Counted from the stretch's first letter, positions 1 through 12,066 are shown. The stretch: DNA of 64,000 nucleotides from Charina bottae (GCA_023362775.1 JALMGJ010000004.1:84093798-84157797), one strand, 5' to 3'. Notes: generated by a model not told the origin, from the letters alone. Numbers and translations are program-made.

Positions 1-372
1 GTGGAATTCTTTTACGGAAGGGATCCGTAACATGCCCTCTCTGCATGACCGGGCGGGATGGGTCGATGTAATAGGGACGAGACGGTCCCTCAGGTAACCT
101 GGTCCCATGCCATGTAGGGCTTTTAAGGTCATAACCAACACCTTGAATTGAACCCGGAAGCAAACTGGAACCCAGTGCAGCTCGTGGAGCAGAGGTGTTA
201 CATGTGCTGATCTTGGTGCACCTAAGATTGCCCATGCGGCTGCATTCTGGATCAGTTGTAGCTTCCGGATGTTCTTCAAGGGTAGCCCCATGTAGAGCGC
301 ATTACAGTAGCCCATATGTGAGATAACTGGGGCATGAGTGACTGTTCGAAGGGCCTCTCGGTCTAGGAAAGG
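1..372 (-). mobile_element. L2 LINE fragment, 3' coding part
   Basis: Read on the minus strand, this stretch aligns by eye with the C-terminal coding part of the L2 copy at about 6660-7040. Shared landmarks include the region around 6841-6960 (encoding LHWLPV, FKVLVITFKAL) and the segment after the RT domain. It runs off the left edge of the window and stops near 372, where AT-rich simple sequence begins, so it looks like a 5'-truncated L2 insertion. No long open frame remains, so it is a dead copy. Confidence 0.85.
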
Positions 373-2785
373 GATATATGTATATATTTTTATATACATA
401 TACTGTACATTACACACACGCACAAAGAAAGAGTGAGATACATATATTCTATGAGGACAAGAAGAGCCCTGCTGTATTGATCAAATGGTTCATGTAGTCC
501 AGCATTCTGTGTTATACAATATCTAGTCAGATGCATTCAACAAGCTCACAAACATGGATGGGAGACTAAAATGCTGTTTTCCATCATTGCTCCTTAGTAG
601 CTGTATTAGATACTGTCTGGATTCAGGAAGTAGAAAATAGATATATCATATTGATAGCCTGCTCTTCCATGATTCTTTCTAGTCACTTTTAAAAATCACC
701 TTAAATATTGGCCACTATCACATCTAAATTTTACACTTTAAATATGTGTTGTGTAAGGAACACACACAAATACACACACTCTCTCTAATATATACAAATG
801 CCAACAAAATGGCATAATAATACCATTTTAAACCAAGCACATTAATCTACATCTACATCTGATTCAGTGCAATGAAGCAATCATTTCCTTTAACAATTTG
901 TTAATCAGCAGAGCTACTTTCAGCTTTTTCTTTCTGTGAACAAGAATTCTTTATCATTATTGTGCAGAATGATCTATTCTGTGCATTTTCAATTGCTGTC
1001 GAAAATATTAATGTTATTCCAATACAACTACATTTCTGTTTAATTAAAAAAAAAACATGTAAACTATTCTATCTAATAATTCTGAGGCTTTCCTGCCAAA
1101 GTCATTTGGTTCTTATGATCATATTTCATCTCTGTATTATTGTCCTCCCCTACTGCTTCCCATGTATCTATGCACTGTAGATCAGGAGCTGTTGCATCTA
1201 CCATAAACTACTTTGTACCTACCTTAAGCACTTTTCTACAGTTAATAAGACTTATGTGATTAGCAATACAGAATTCAATTAGTAGTGTCTAGGCTGTGGA
1301 CATTAAAGCCTCTCTATAGCCAGGGAATAAAATATTACAATGCCATGATTTTTCTGTAAAGCCATTTCCCTTCTCTATAAAAGAACAGAGTGCTATCCAG
1401 ATTTTTAAGTCTTTTAAGCAAAGGGATTCAGCTGCTACAGCTACTACTGATGGGTGTGTAATTGCTCATAATAATGGTGTATTCTATTCTGCAGCTAAAG
1501 CATTACAATTTATTTTGCTTTGCTGTCATAACCCTGTTAATATTTTGCATGATCTCCCAATTATTTTTGTTATTATTCTTGGCTTCCCTTCAAATGCCAT
1601 TTTTTTCCTGCCATTTTCACAATTTAACCTGGACAATTCAGTTTGTAATCAATCACAGACTTTGATCGGTGAATGTCATGTCATCCTACAAAACTGTCAA
1701 CCACACAATAACTGAAGCTTGCATTTAACTTTCCAAAGACACAAGAAATAGGAAGTTGCCATATGTTCACTGAGACCATTGGACCATTTATCTAAATATT
1801 GTTTTCATTATGTGCTCTACACTTCAGATAGGACTTTCTTTTACCCTATTTACATATGCCATTGATGTCCTTGGCTCTTCTGATTGGAATGAATGTATTC
1901 TACCTGTCAGCCAGCCATTCTTAATGCAAGACAGAATCTACAGGAAAAGAGCCTATGGTGTTTTTGCATTAAAAGAAAACTAACATTTTTATAAGTTATA
2001 AGCTCTATGCAGCAAGCAGCAATTACAATAAGTAAAAAGAATAGTAACATATAAGTAAAAAAAGAATCATAGATATGATGAGAGCTGATGCTTATATAAT
2101 ACAATGCCATTCCGACACAAAAGGGTGGTATCAGTAGGCTTCTTGAAAATGAACTATTTTCACTAACATAAAACCACAGAAAGAAGAGTTGAAAATGACA
2201 ATAGAGCATGCATGGGTGGATTTAAATTAAAACAGAGTACTGAAGGGGAAAAAAGAAAAATGAAGGAAAAAAGAAGGACTGGAATGGAGTATCTGGAATA
2301 CTAGTCTCTGAGCTATTTAGTTGAAGCCTCGCTTGTTTCACTTAATGTGAACACTACAGAGGAATTTTAATGTTCTAATGGTAGATACTATTATGAGAAA
2401 GTTTTTTTAAAGGGCCATGAGTTTTTGCCTGAAAAATCAGAAATTTTGGTGTGGTAATAAAATATCCAAAATCCATAGCAGTATTGGTGAATAGTAACAA
2501 TTCTAAAACACCACACCAACCCTTTTTTTGAATTTCATTATATTAGGCAAATCTTATTCAGACAAGCAATCTTACAAAAAAAAGTTGCAAGAAATATGAT
2601 GAACAAAACACAAACTTCATCAAAAAGAGAGAAAAGAGAGATAAATTAAACATCACTATTTTAAATGCAAATATTTCTTTAATGTTTAAAATGATCACAC
2701 AGCTCATTTATTTAGCAGAATGTTGTTGCTTAATGAACATATCAGAAAGAACTAAATATCATATATTTTCTGCATTTTTTTAAAA
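373..2785. other. AT-rich stretch with no recognisable gene
   Basis: There is a short TA/TATG-rich simple repeat near 372-425 and CA-rich patches near 405-425 and 760-785. The short open frames are AT-rich, lack recognisable domains and look like chance. I see no exon, RNA gene or assignable repeat in the rest. Confidence 0.5.
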
Positions 2786-2870
2786 GATGTCCACTTTATC
2801 AGTTTCTTTTTTGCAATAGTTTATTCTATCATTAAACTATTGCAAAAAAGAAACTGATAAAGTGGACATC
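2786..2870. repeat. Perfect 38-bp inverted repeat at the BovB 5' junction
   Basis: Positions 2786-2823 and 2833-2870 are exact reverse complements, separated by a 9-nt loop (ttctatcat, 2824-2832). The loop region is part of the same target sequence (attctatcatt) that forms the TSD of the adjacent BovB insertion at 2888-2898 and 10549-10559. So the locus holds three copies of the target motif, and the second arm looks like an inverted copy of the upstream flank made during insertion. Confidence 0.9.
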
Positions 2871-2898
2871 TTTTTTAAAAAAAGTTTATTCTATCATT

Positions 2899-2955
2899 CC
2901 CCTTCATGGATCACTGCCTTGTTGTGGCGAAGGGGCTTGCGTAACTCAATGAAGT
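2899..2955 (+). ncRNA. HDV-like self-cleaving ribozyme candidate at the BovB 5' end
   Basis: The first base of the element starts a possible 7-bp helix P1 (ccccttc 2899-2905 with gaagggg 2929-2935). Inside it is a 3-bp P3 (gcc 2916-2918 with ggc 2926-2928) closed by the loop ttgttgt. The order P1, short joiner atg, P2 strand, P3 and loop, P1' matches the start of HDV-type ribozymes. A cttg...caatga segment follows (2936-2952), and a tentative short P2 would be act 2913-2915 with agt 2953-2955. P4 and the catalytic cytosine are not resolved by eye. HDV-like ribozymes are known at the 5' ends of some RTE retrotransposons. Two other families in this window have the same fold with different base pairs. 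Confidence 0.6.
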
Positions 2956-2981
2956 CAGGTCAAGAAAAACAGTTTTGTTTT

Positions 2982-2994
2982 CCAAGATGGCGGC
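2982..2994 (+). promoter_or_regulatory. YY1-like motif near the L2 5' end
   Basis: The string ccaagatggcggc lies about 20 nt inside the L2 5' end. It matches the YY1 core (AAGATGGCGGC) known from mammalian promoters and from the human L1 5' UTR. The third L2 copy has a related motif (caatatggcgacc, 57535-57547) at its own 5' end. The role as an initiator-proximal promoter element is inference. Confidence 0.5.
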
Positions 2995-4093
2995 CGCAAG
3001 TCAGCGCGACCGATGACCGCTCCGGGAGAAAAGCTGCAAACCCTGTGAAAACCCACCGAAAACCCCCTAAAATTCACCTTGGGGGTCTGGAGAGGTAGTG
3101 TTGCCAGTGGTGAGTGGCTTTCTCCGGGGGGAAGAGCTGGGGCGAGGCCTGTGTCCGGGTCGGAGCTCTGTGAATCTGCGCGAGGAAGCCCAGTAAACTG
3201 CCGAAGACACCGTAGGCTTCCAAAGTTTGTTGGGAGCCAAAGACCGCAGAGGCTTTTGAGGTTCGAGCTGGGCTGGTGGAGTGAGGCCGGTGGAGCTGGT
3301 GAGGGCCTGGAATCCACCGAAGACCTGGAGATTGTGGGAGGCTGCAGGAGGCAGCTGGATGCTGCTAGCTGTTGGTCTTCAAGCTGGGCCGGCGGCACTT
3401 GTGGGGCTAGAGCCTACCGAGGGCTGCTGGAAGCTGCCGGAGGCCTCTGATTTCGATTGCTAGAGGCTGGAGACCGTCGGAGTTCGAACTAGGCCGGTGG
3501 AGTCGGTGGGACCTAGCAGAGCCAGCTGGTAAAGAGGGGAGCCCAGCTGGTGTAACGGAGTACTCGGTTGAGCCGCCTCCCCCCCCGCAGACAAGCAGAC
3601 AAAGTGGACCTTTTTCCTGGGCCGATTCTAGAAGGGGTTCAGAAGCTTTTGATGTTAGAACTGGCTGGAGTTGGGGGCGAACCCTGCGGCCCTGGAAAGT
3701 ACAGATGTTGCAGAGGCTGGAGCCCAGGAGATCAGGGCATAAGAAAAATAATAACACGGACTGACCCCCATGAAGATCTGGATATCGTCCCATTCAGGCT
3801 AAGGCGGCAGAGAGTTTGTAGGGGTCCCTTGGTATGAATGTGGACCCCCCCGGGTGAGAGACGAGGTGGAGGGGAACCAAGATTGTATGGTTTTGTAAGA
3901 GTACCCCCCTGGGTGAGAGTCAGATGGGGTAGGAGTGATTGCTGGTGAGTGTTGGTACCTCTCCCTGACCAGTGAGAGAAGTTGAGGGAGAGGTGCAAAG
4001 TGTGAGTGGGGGTGGTGCTGGACCCTACCAGCGCCGAGAGCGAGAGCTGGTACACTGGGGAGGCTGCCACTACCCGACATTGTATGAGATTGG

Positions 4094-7000
4094 ATGATGG
4101 ATGAATGGGATAAGGGACCCTTGATTAGACCCAGGAATTCCGGAGGCCTGGGAGTGGAGGCTACTAGGCCAGAGCCGGGAATCTCTGGGGGCTGTGTAGT
4201 GGGCCAATTGATTCAGGTGGTGACGGGCAGGGGACGGTATGATGGGAACAGGAGGGCAAGCCATTATCGGGGAAGGCGCCCCCGGTGTTTGTTACTGGTG
4301 GTGCGTTCCGGCCCCCCGTGTTCATACCCAGGCCCTGGTAAGCAGATCCTCATGGTCTCCGGTCTCCGACTGCTGCTGCTGAATGCCAGGTCGGTGAATA
4401 ACAAGGACCCCCTTATAAGCGATTTAATCACAGAGGAAGGGGCCAACCTGGTGTGTATTACCGAGACCTGGCTGGGCCCAGAGGGGGGAGTAGCCCTCTG
4501 GGAAATGTGCCCAGCCGGGTATTGGGTGTGGCATCAGCCGAGACACCGGGGCAGGGGAGGAGGGGTGGCAGTTGTCATCCGAGAGTCCCTTGTGGCCTTC
4601 AGGGGTGCTGCTCCACAAGTGACCGGATGTGAGACCCTGTTTTTCAAGTTGGGTTCACGAGAACAGTTGGGAGTGTTGCTGCTGTACCAGCCTCCCTGCT
4701 GCGTAGCAACCTCCCTGCCTGAGCTGCTCGAGGCTGTCTCAGGGTTGGCAGTGGAGTTTTCCAGACTTATGGTTCTGGGGGACTTCAATCTGCCATCCCT
4801 GGGACGGTCCTCGGAGGTGGCCTGGGAGTTCATGGCTACCATGGCAGCTATGGGCCTGTCTCAGATTATCCGTGACCCAAATCGTGACAGTGGTCTCACT
4901 CCGGATTTAGTTTTCTTGTCCGAGCAGTGGCAATGTGATCTGAGGAGAGTTACATCTTTCCCCATTATCATGGTCAGACCACGCCCTGGTGACCCTGAGA
5001 CTCTCTTGTGCTGCCCCACTCCGCAGGGAGGTGGGACCTATTCGACTAGTCCACCCCCGGCGACTGATGGACCCAGTGAGGTTTCAGAAGGAGCTGGGGG
5101 TTATTCCCGAGGACTTGCTTCACGGTCCAGTGGAGGTCCTGGCTGCAGCCTGGAACAAGGCAGCAGCCGGAGCCCTGGACAAGATCGCACCTATGCGACC
5201 TCTCCGGCCCTGTTCGGCCCATCACTCTCCATGGTTTACAGAGGAGTTGAGGGCTTTGAAGAGGGTTAAGAGACATCTAGAGCACCGCTGGAGAAAGACG
5301 AAGACTGAATCTGACCGAACACAATCTAGAGCCGCAGTTAAGGCCTACCTTGTGGCGTTAAGAGCGGCAAAACATGAATATTTCTCCGCTCTTATTGCGT
5401 CCGCAGAATGCCATCCGACCGCCCTGTTTAAGATTACAAGATCGCTTTTGGGTCGGGAGCAAGGGGAGACCCATTTACAGGGCCGATCGGAAGAGTTTTC
5501 TGAGCATCTGCAGGACAAAATCGCTCAGATTCATTCCAAGTTGGACTCCAAGCGTGAAACAAGATCTGGGGAGATGCCAGAGGCTCGTACTTACCATGTT
5601 ATCTGGGAGCAGTTTGATCCTGTTGGGCCTGATGAAGTAGACAGGATCCTTGGGATTGTAAATGCCACCACATGTCAACTTGACCCATGTCCCTCCTGGC
5701 TGGTGAAATCAGCTAGAGAGGTGACATGTGGCTGGGTCCTGGCGATTATAAATTCGTCCTTGAGTGAGGGGGCGTTCCTGGCTCCCTTTAAGGAGGCGCT
5801 GGTGCACCCCCTCCTCAAAAAACCATCCCTGGACCCTAATATCCTGGGCAATTTTCGCCCAGTCTCCCACCTTCCCTTTTTGGGAAAGGTGGTTGAGAAG
5901 GTGGTGGCATTGCAACTCCAGAGGATTCTGGAGGAAACGGATTATCTGGACCCTTTTCAGTCAGGTTTCAGGCCGGGATATGGGACAGAGACCGCATTGG
6001 TCGCACTTATGTATGATCTCTGGCGAGTGCGGGATGGAGGGAGTGCGTCCATCCTGGCTCTCTTAGATCTCTCAGCGGCTTTTGATACCGTCGACCACGG
6101 TATACTCTTGGGGCAGCTCAGGGAGTTGGGGGCGGGCGGCGTGGTTTTGCGCTGGTTCGCCTCCTTTCTCCAGGGCCATTCCCAGTCGGTGTTGATAGGG
6201 GAGGAGAGAGGTGACCCGTGACCCCTGTCTTGTGGGGTGCCGCAGGGATCGGTTTTCTCTCCTCTCCTGTTCAACACCTACATGAAGCCGCTGGGTGAGA
6301 TCATCCGTCACCACGGGATGAGGTATCACCAATATGCTGATGATACCCAGTTATACATCTCCATCCCGGGTAAAGTAGGTGATGCGGTCAATGCCTTATC
6401 TCAGTGTCTGGAGGCTGTGGGGGTCTGGATGGGGAACAACAGGCTTCAACTGAACCCTGGTAAGACGGAGTGGCTGTGGATTGACGGCCCCCATAGATCC
6501 GGGAAGTTTTCATCTTTGGTTCTGGGTGGGGTTGCACTACCTCACTCGGATCCAGTGCGGAATATGGGGGTTCTCCTGGACTCACGACTCCTGCTCGAAG
6601 AGCAGGTGGCAGTCGTGGCCAGGAGGACCTTTGCACAACTTCGAGTTGTGCGCCAGTTACGCCCTTTCCTGGATCGGGAGGCCCTCCAAACAGTCACTCA
6701 CGCCCTTGTCATCTTCCGCATAGACTACTGTAATGCGCTCTACATGGGGCTACCCTTGAAGAGTATCCGGAAGCATCAGCTGGTACAGAATGCGGCGGCG
6801 CTAGCAGTTATGGGTGCCATAAGATCGGCACTTGTAACACCTCTGCTACGCGAGCTGCATTGGTTGCCAGTTTGCTTCCGGGTCCAATTCAAGGTGTTGG
6901 TGATTACCTTTAAAGCCCTATATGGCATAGGACCAGGGTACCTGAGGGACCGTCTCGTCCGGATGACGTCGGACCGCCCCACCCATGCATGCAGAGAGGG

Positions 7001-7217
7001 CATGCTTTGGACCCCCTCAACAAGAGAATACCATCTAGCGGGGTCCAGGAGGCGTGCCTTCTCTGCGACAGCGCCCGCTTTATGGAACATCTTGCCCCCG
7101 GAGGTGAGACTGGCCCCTTCACTCCTGGCCTTTCGGAAGGCCCTTAAGACCTGGCTCTGCCACCTGGCCTGGGACGACAGAGGCGGTAGTGCCTCCTGGG
7201 GTTGGCTGACCCCGTAG
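4094..7217 (+). pseudogene. L2 endonuclease/reverse transcriptase ORF, disrupted
   Basis: The endonuclease part is open in one frame from 4094 (NARSVNNK near 4380, CITETWL near 4455, GDFNLPSLG near 4780). The SDH-type motif (SWSDHALV, from 4968) continues in another frame, so there is a frameshift at about 4955-4967. The second frame stays open to 7217 apart from one TGA at 6219-6221, just before the RT block CGVPQGS. RT motifs present are DLSAAFDTVDH (about 6066-6098), PQGSVFSPLLF and QYADDTQLY (about 6331-6357). YADD is intact. The C-terminal region (LHWLPV, ALWNILPPEV) is typical of the L2 clade. The protein would nick target DNA and copy L2 RNA. Two lesions make this copy non-autonomous. 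Confidence 0.9.
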
Positions 7218-7701
7218 GTGATCTGTGCTACGGTCCTCAAGCCATCTTGGATTTTATTTGTTTTATTTTATATTGGATATATTTTTATATATCTTCTTTT
7301 TGTATTGTTTTTTAAATTTTTTAAATTTTAAATTTTAATTATTGTAACCCGTCCAGAGGCACTTGCATGGGAGATGGGCGGGGAATAAATTAAATAAATA
7401 AAAATAATAATAAAAATAAACAGGTCATGATGGAGAGTTCCGACAAAATGTGGTCAAAAACTGGAGGAGGGAATAGCAAACCACTCCAGTATCCTTGCCA
7501 AGAAAACCCATGAACAGTATCAAAAGTCTAAAAGATATGACGCCAGAAGATGAGCCCCTCAGGTCAGAAGGTGTCCAAAATGCTACTGGGGAAGAGCGGA
7601 GGGCAATTCCGAGTAGCTCCAATAAGAGTGAAGCGGCTGGGCCAAACCCGAAAGGACGCTCAGTTGTGGATGTGTCTGGAAGTGGAAGGAAAGTCTGATG
7701 A

Positions 7702-10537
7702 TATAAAGAACAATATTGCATAGGAACCTGGAATGTAAGATCTATGAATCAAGGTAAGCTGGATGTGGTCAAACATGAGATGACAAGATTGAACATCGAC
7801 ATCTTGGGAATCAGTGAACTAAAATGGACAGGAATGGGCGAATTTAATTCAGCAGACCATTATATATACTACTGTGGGCAAGAATCCCTTAGAAGAAATG
7901 GAGTAGCTGTCATAGTCAATAAAAGAGTGGGAAAGGCAGTACTGGGGTACAACCTCAAAAACGACAGAATGCTTTCAGTTCAAATCCAAGGCAAACCATT
8001 CAACATCACAGTGATCCAAGTCTATGCCCCAACCACTGATGCCGAAGAAGCTGAAGTTGACCGGTTCTATGAAGACCTACAACACCTTCTAGAACTAACA
8101 CCAAAAAAAGATGTCGTTTTCATCATAGGGGACTGGAATGCTAAAGTAGGAAGTCACAAAATAACCGGAATAACAGGCAAGTTCGGCCTCGGAGTACAAA
8201 ATGAAGCAGGGCAAAGGCTAATAGAGTTTTTTCAAGAGAACACGCTGGTCATAGCAAACACTCTTTTCCAACAACACAAGAGACGACTCTACACATGGAC
8301 ATCACCAGATGGTCAATACCGAAATCAGATTGATTATATACTTTGCAGCCAAAGAAGGAGAAGCTCTATACAATCAGCAAAAACAAGACCTGGAGCTTAC
8401 TCTGGCTCAGATCATGAGCTTCTTATCGCAAAATTTAGGCTTAAATTGAAGAATGTAGAGAAAACCACTAGACCAATCAGGTATGACCTAAATCATATCC
8501 CTTATGAATATACAGTGGAGGTGAGGAATAGATTTAAAGGATTAGACCTGGTAGACAGAGTGCCTGAAGAACTATGGATGGAGGTTCGTAACATTGTACA
8601 GGAGGCAGCAATTAAAACCATCCCAAAGAAAAAGAAATGCAAGAAAGCAAAGTGGCTGACTGATGAGGCTTTACAAATAGCTGGGGAAAGAAGGGAAGCA
8701 AAAGTCAAGGGAGAAAGGGAAAGATATAAACAACTGAATGCAGAATTCCAGAGAATAGCAAGGAGAGATAAGAAGGCCTTCTGAAATGAACAATGCAAAG
8801 AAATCGAGGAAAACAATAGAATGGGGAAGACTAGAGATCTCTTCAAGAAAATTGGAGATATCAAGGGAACGTTTTGTGCAAAGATGGGCATGATAAAGGA
8901 CAAAAAAGGCAGGGACCTAACAGAAGCAGAAGAGATTAAGAAGAGGTGGCAAGAATACACAGAAGAACTATACAAGAAAGATCTTATTGTCCCTGATAAA
9001 TATGATGGTGTGGTCACTGACCTTGAGCCGGACATCCTAGAGAGTGAAGTCAAGTGGGCCTTAGGAAGCATTACTAACAACAAAGCTAGCGGAGAAGACA
9101 GTATCCCAGCTCAGCTATTTAAAATCCTAAAAGATGATGCTGTTAAAGTGCTGCACTCAATATGCCAACAAATTTGGAAAACTCAACAGTGGCCACAGGA
9201 TTGGAAAAGGTCAGTTTACGTTCCAATTCCAAAGAAAGGCAATGCCAAAGAATGTTCAAACTCCCGTACAATTGCGCTCATTTCACATGCTAGCAAGGTT
9301 ATGCTCAAAATCCTACAAGCTAGGCTTCAGCAGTATGTGAACCGAGAACTACCAGAAGTGCAAGCTGGGTTTCGAAGAGGCAGAGGAACTAGAGATCAGA
9401 TTGCCAACATTCGCTGGATCATGGAAAAAGCAAGAGAGTTCCAGAAAAACATCTACTTCTGCTTCATTGACTACGCTAAAGCCTTTGATTGTGTGGATCA
9501 CAACAAACTGTGGCAAAGTCTTAAAGAGATGGGAATACCAGACCACCTTACCTGTCTCCTGAGAAACCTGTATGTGGGTCAAGAAGCAACAGTTAGAACC
9601 GGACATGGAACAACCAACTGTTTCAAAATTGGGAAAGGAGTACGACAAGGCTGTATATTATCACCGTGCTTATTTAACTTATATGCAGAGTACATCATGA
9701 GAAATGCCGGGCTGGATGAATCACAAGCCGGAGTTAAGATTGCCGGGAGAAATATCAACAACCTCAGATATGCAGACGATACCACCCTAATGGCAGAAAG
9801 TGAAGAGGAACTAAAGAGCCTCTTGATGAGGGTGAAAGAGGAGAGTGCAAAACCTGGCTTGAAACTCAACATTAAAAAAACCCAGATCATGGCATCTGGT
9901 CCCATCACTTCCTGGCAAATAGAAGGGGAAGAAATGGAAGCAGTGACAGATTTTATTTTCTTGGGCTCCAAGATCACCGCAGACGGTGATTGCAGCCATG
10001 AAATTAAAAGACGCTTGCTCCTTGGGAGGAAAGCTATGGCAAACCTAGACAGCATATTAAAAAGCAGAGACATCACCTTGCCGACAAAGGTCCGTATAGT
10101 TAAAGCTATGGTTTTTCCAGTAGTAATGTATGGCTGTGAGAGTTGGACCATAAGGAAGGCTGAGCGCCGAAGAATTGATGCTTTCAAACTGTGGTGCTGG
10201 AGAAGACTCTTGAGAGTCCCTTGGACTGCAAGGAGGTCAAACCAGTCAATCCTAAAGGAAATCAACCCTGACTGCTCATTGGAAGGACAGATGCTGAAGC
10301 TGAAGCTCAAATACTTTGGCCACCTAATGCGAAGAGAGGACTCACTGGAAAAGACCCTGATGCTGGGAAAGACTGAAGGCAAAAGGAGAAGGGGACGGCA
10401 GAGGATGAGATGGTTAGATAGCATCACCGATGTAATGAACATGAATTTGAGTAAACTCCGAGACAGTGGAGGACAGGAAGGCCTGGCGTGCTATGTTCCA
10501 TGAGGTCACAAAGAGTTGGACACGACTAAATGACTGA
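7702..10537 (+). pseudogene. BovB endonuclease/reverse transcriptase ORF, two lesions
   Basis: The first ATG is at 7744, but the frame is open from 7702 and already encodes the endonuclease motif GTWNVRS. Counting from that ATG, endonuclease motifs are ELKWTG (about residue 23), YAPT, GDWNAKVG (about 129), DYIL and SDHELL (about 222). RT motifs are FIDYAKAFDCVDH (about 573) and YADDTTLM (about 675). The only internal stop is TGA at 8782-8784 (kkaF*NEQC). The same frame then continues from 8785 to 10503. Near 10465 a small deletion shifts the C-terminus; the expected ending (HEVTKSWTRLND) is found in another frame with its stop at 10535-10537. All catalytic motifs are visible, so decay is recent or slight. 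Confidence 0.92.
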
Positions 10538-10559
10538 ACAACCACAAAATTCTATCATT

Positions 10560-11500
10560 AACATTTATGTTCATTGTTATTTCTGACAAAAATGTTTAGC
10601 ATTTCTAAAAAAATTATGCAAACCTGGTAAGTGTCCCTAAAAGTTACACCAATCTCTTTATCATAAATGTTATGAATTTTATCCAGTCAGGTTAAAATTT
10701 TTATCCAGTCAAACAGCTAGAGAGAAAATTGGATTGCATCAGCGATTTCCTATCTCAATATCTGTGCTGGGAAGACATAGAAAACCAGAATCTGAAGGGA
10801 AATATTTTTATTCCACCAATGATTAGAAGAAGGCTTTGTTTCTGAATTTTTTTTTATTTATATGAGACTTCCTCAACTGGGATCTCTTCAGATACGTTGG
10901 GTAAAATTCCTAGAACGTTCAATTAGACCATGTATTCTCAATGTAGCCATTGTAAACCGCAAACTATCTTTCCAGTTATCACATCCAAAGGCTCAATTAT
11001 CTATTTATCTATATTTTATTTTATATGAACTATGTAGTGATAACACTTTTATTATTGACAACCAAGAAACCAAAAAAGCTATAGTGACAGTATGATGTTC
11101 ATACAGAATACCGAACTGCTTGAAAATTATTATAATGTAGTTTAAGCATTTATAATAAATGTTTTTGAACAGCACCAAGTTGTATGATCTTTATATTCCT
11201 TCCCTTCTTCTCTTGCAGTAGAAAAAAATGGAGAGATAATAACTTGATATGTTTAAGATTTGTTATCAGCAAGGTGTGAGGTTCACACTTTCTATTCTTA
11301 CTCATTGTAAAAGGCTAATAGTGAGTATGTCAAATGCATTACAGCCAATTTTCCTACTGCTAGACACAGCTTCTTACTTTTATTTTTCTAATTAATTGAA
11401 TTTATCTTGCATTCCTAGGTTTCCTATTCAGCAATAATTCTTTTGAAAACAAAAAAAAAATGACTTTATACAGTAGATGTCCACTGTCTGGAGACAAAGA
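10560..11500. other. AT-rich stretch with no recognisable gene
   Basis: It is the right flank of the BovB insertion. I see no domain-bearing open frame, RNA gene or assignable repeat. Confidence 0.5.
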
Positions 11501-11501
11501 A

Positions 11502-11502
11502 A

Positions 11503-11543
<41 letters not shown>
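11502..11543. repeat. (AAT)n microsatellite
   Basis: An uninterrupted array of about 14 trinucleotide units. Confidence 0.97.
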
Positions 11544-11545
<2 letters not shown>

Positions 11546-11784
11546 GATCTTCTAAATTTCTTACTTGTGCTGATTAGCACAGTAGGTAGTTGTCAGGAAC
11601 TTGTCACTGGCATAAAAAAATATTGCTTATACATGAACACTCTTGTCTTCAGAGTTTCCCTATATTGTTTGCACAACTAATTAATGCCATAATGCACATG
11701 TAAGGGGGAAAAAAGCTTTCACTTAGGAATCTGTGATCTGAGGCTTACTCAATAATAAGCAACCAAGTATCTGCTACTTGTGTA
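11544..11784. other. Short AT-rich stretch without a gene
   Basis: Nothing recognisable was seen between the AAT array and the L2 tail. Confidence 0.45.
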
Positions 11785-11900
11785 TATTTATTTATTTATT
11801 TATTATTTGGATTTATCCTCGCCCATCTCTACCATGGTAGACTCTGGGCGGTTTACAATCACAATATAAAAGTTAAAAGCCTATACATTTAAAAACTACT
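11785..11900 (-). mobile_element. L2-type 3' tail fragment
   Basis: The string attta repeats followed by cgcccatctc and gactctgggcggtttacaa is the reverse complement of the L2 3' end seen intact at 52665-52740 (gtaaaccgcccagagt, gagatgggcggt, then aaata repeats). Only the last 100 or so bases of an element are present. Confidence 0.75.
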
Positions 11901-11984
11901 ATAAAAATAAAAAATAAATATATGTGTGTATGTGTACTCATTTTTATATTACTAGTGTTATATTTCTGTTACTATTGTTACTTT

Positions 11985-12066
11985 ATGTGTTGTTTGTTTG
12001 AATATTAGCTCCCTTGAGCTTCTGGAGCTGGATAGTATATAAATATTAGTTAATATATAAATAAAG
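11985..12066 (+). mobile_element. Degraded LINE 3' tail, plus strand
   Basis: The pattern cccttgagcttctggagctgg followed by tatataaat and ATAAA-rich sequence resembles the 3' terminus of L2/CR1-like elements (cctgagc..., gg-tatataaat, aaata tail). It is too degraded to assign further. Confidence 0.35.

Larger units (their letters stand above)
2963..7420 (+). mobile_element. L2 LINE, copy 1, nested in BovB
   Basis: The L2 begins with a GC-rich 5' UTR (about 2963-4090), then the endonuclease/reverse transcriptase frame, then a short 3' UTR ending in gatgggcggggaataaat and AAT/AAATA repeats. It is flanked by a 7-bp TSD, caggtca, at 2956-2962 and 7421-7427, inside the BovB 5' UTR. It must therefore be younger than that BovB. 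At about 4.46 kb it is close to full length for the coding and 3' parts. No separate ORF1 was recognised upstream. Confidence 0.93.
2899..10548 (+). mobile_element. BovB (RTE-clade) LINE, near full length, split by an L2
   Basis: The 5' end (ccccttcatggatcactgcc) is the BovB start. It lies directly after an 11-bp TSD, attctatcatt, at 2888-2898, repeated at 10549-10559 after the 3' end. The 5' UTR is interrupted at 2962/2963 by an L2 and resumes at 7421 (caggtcatgatggagag). The single coding frame runs from about 7702 to 10503, and the 3' tail (gagttggacacgactaaatg) is the usual BovB 3' terminus. Established knowledge: BovB elements encode an APE-type endonuclease plus reverse transcriptase, insert by target-primed reverse transcription and can mobilise SINEs that share their tail. 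This copy is damaged by one stop and one frameshift. Confidence 0.93.

Noticed and set aside
9579..10442. 287-residue antisense frame over the BovB ORF
   Set aside because: It is a shadow of the sense reverse transcriptase frame and has no known domain.
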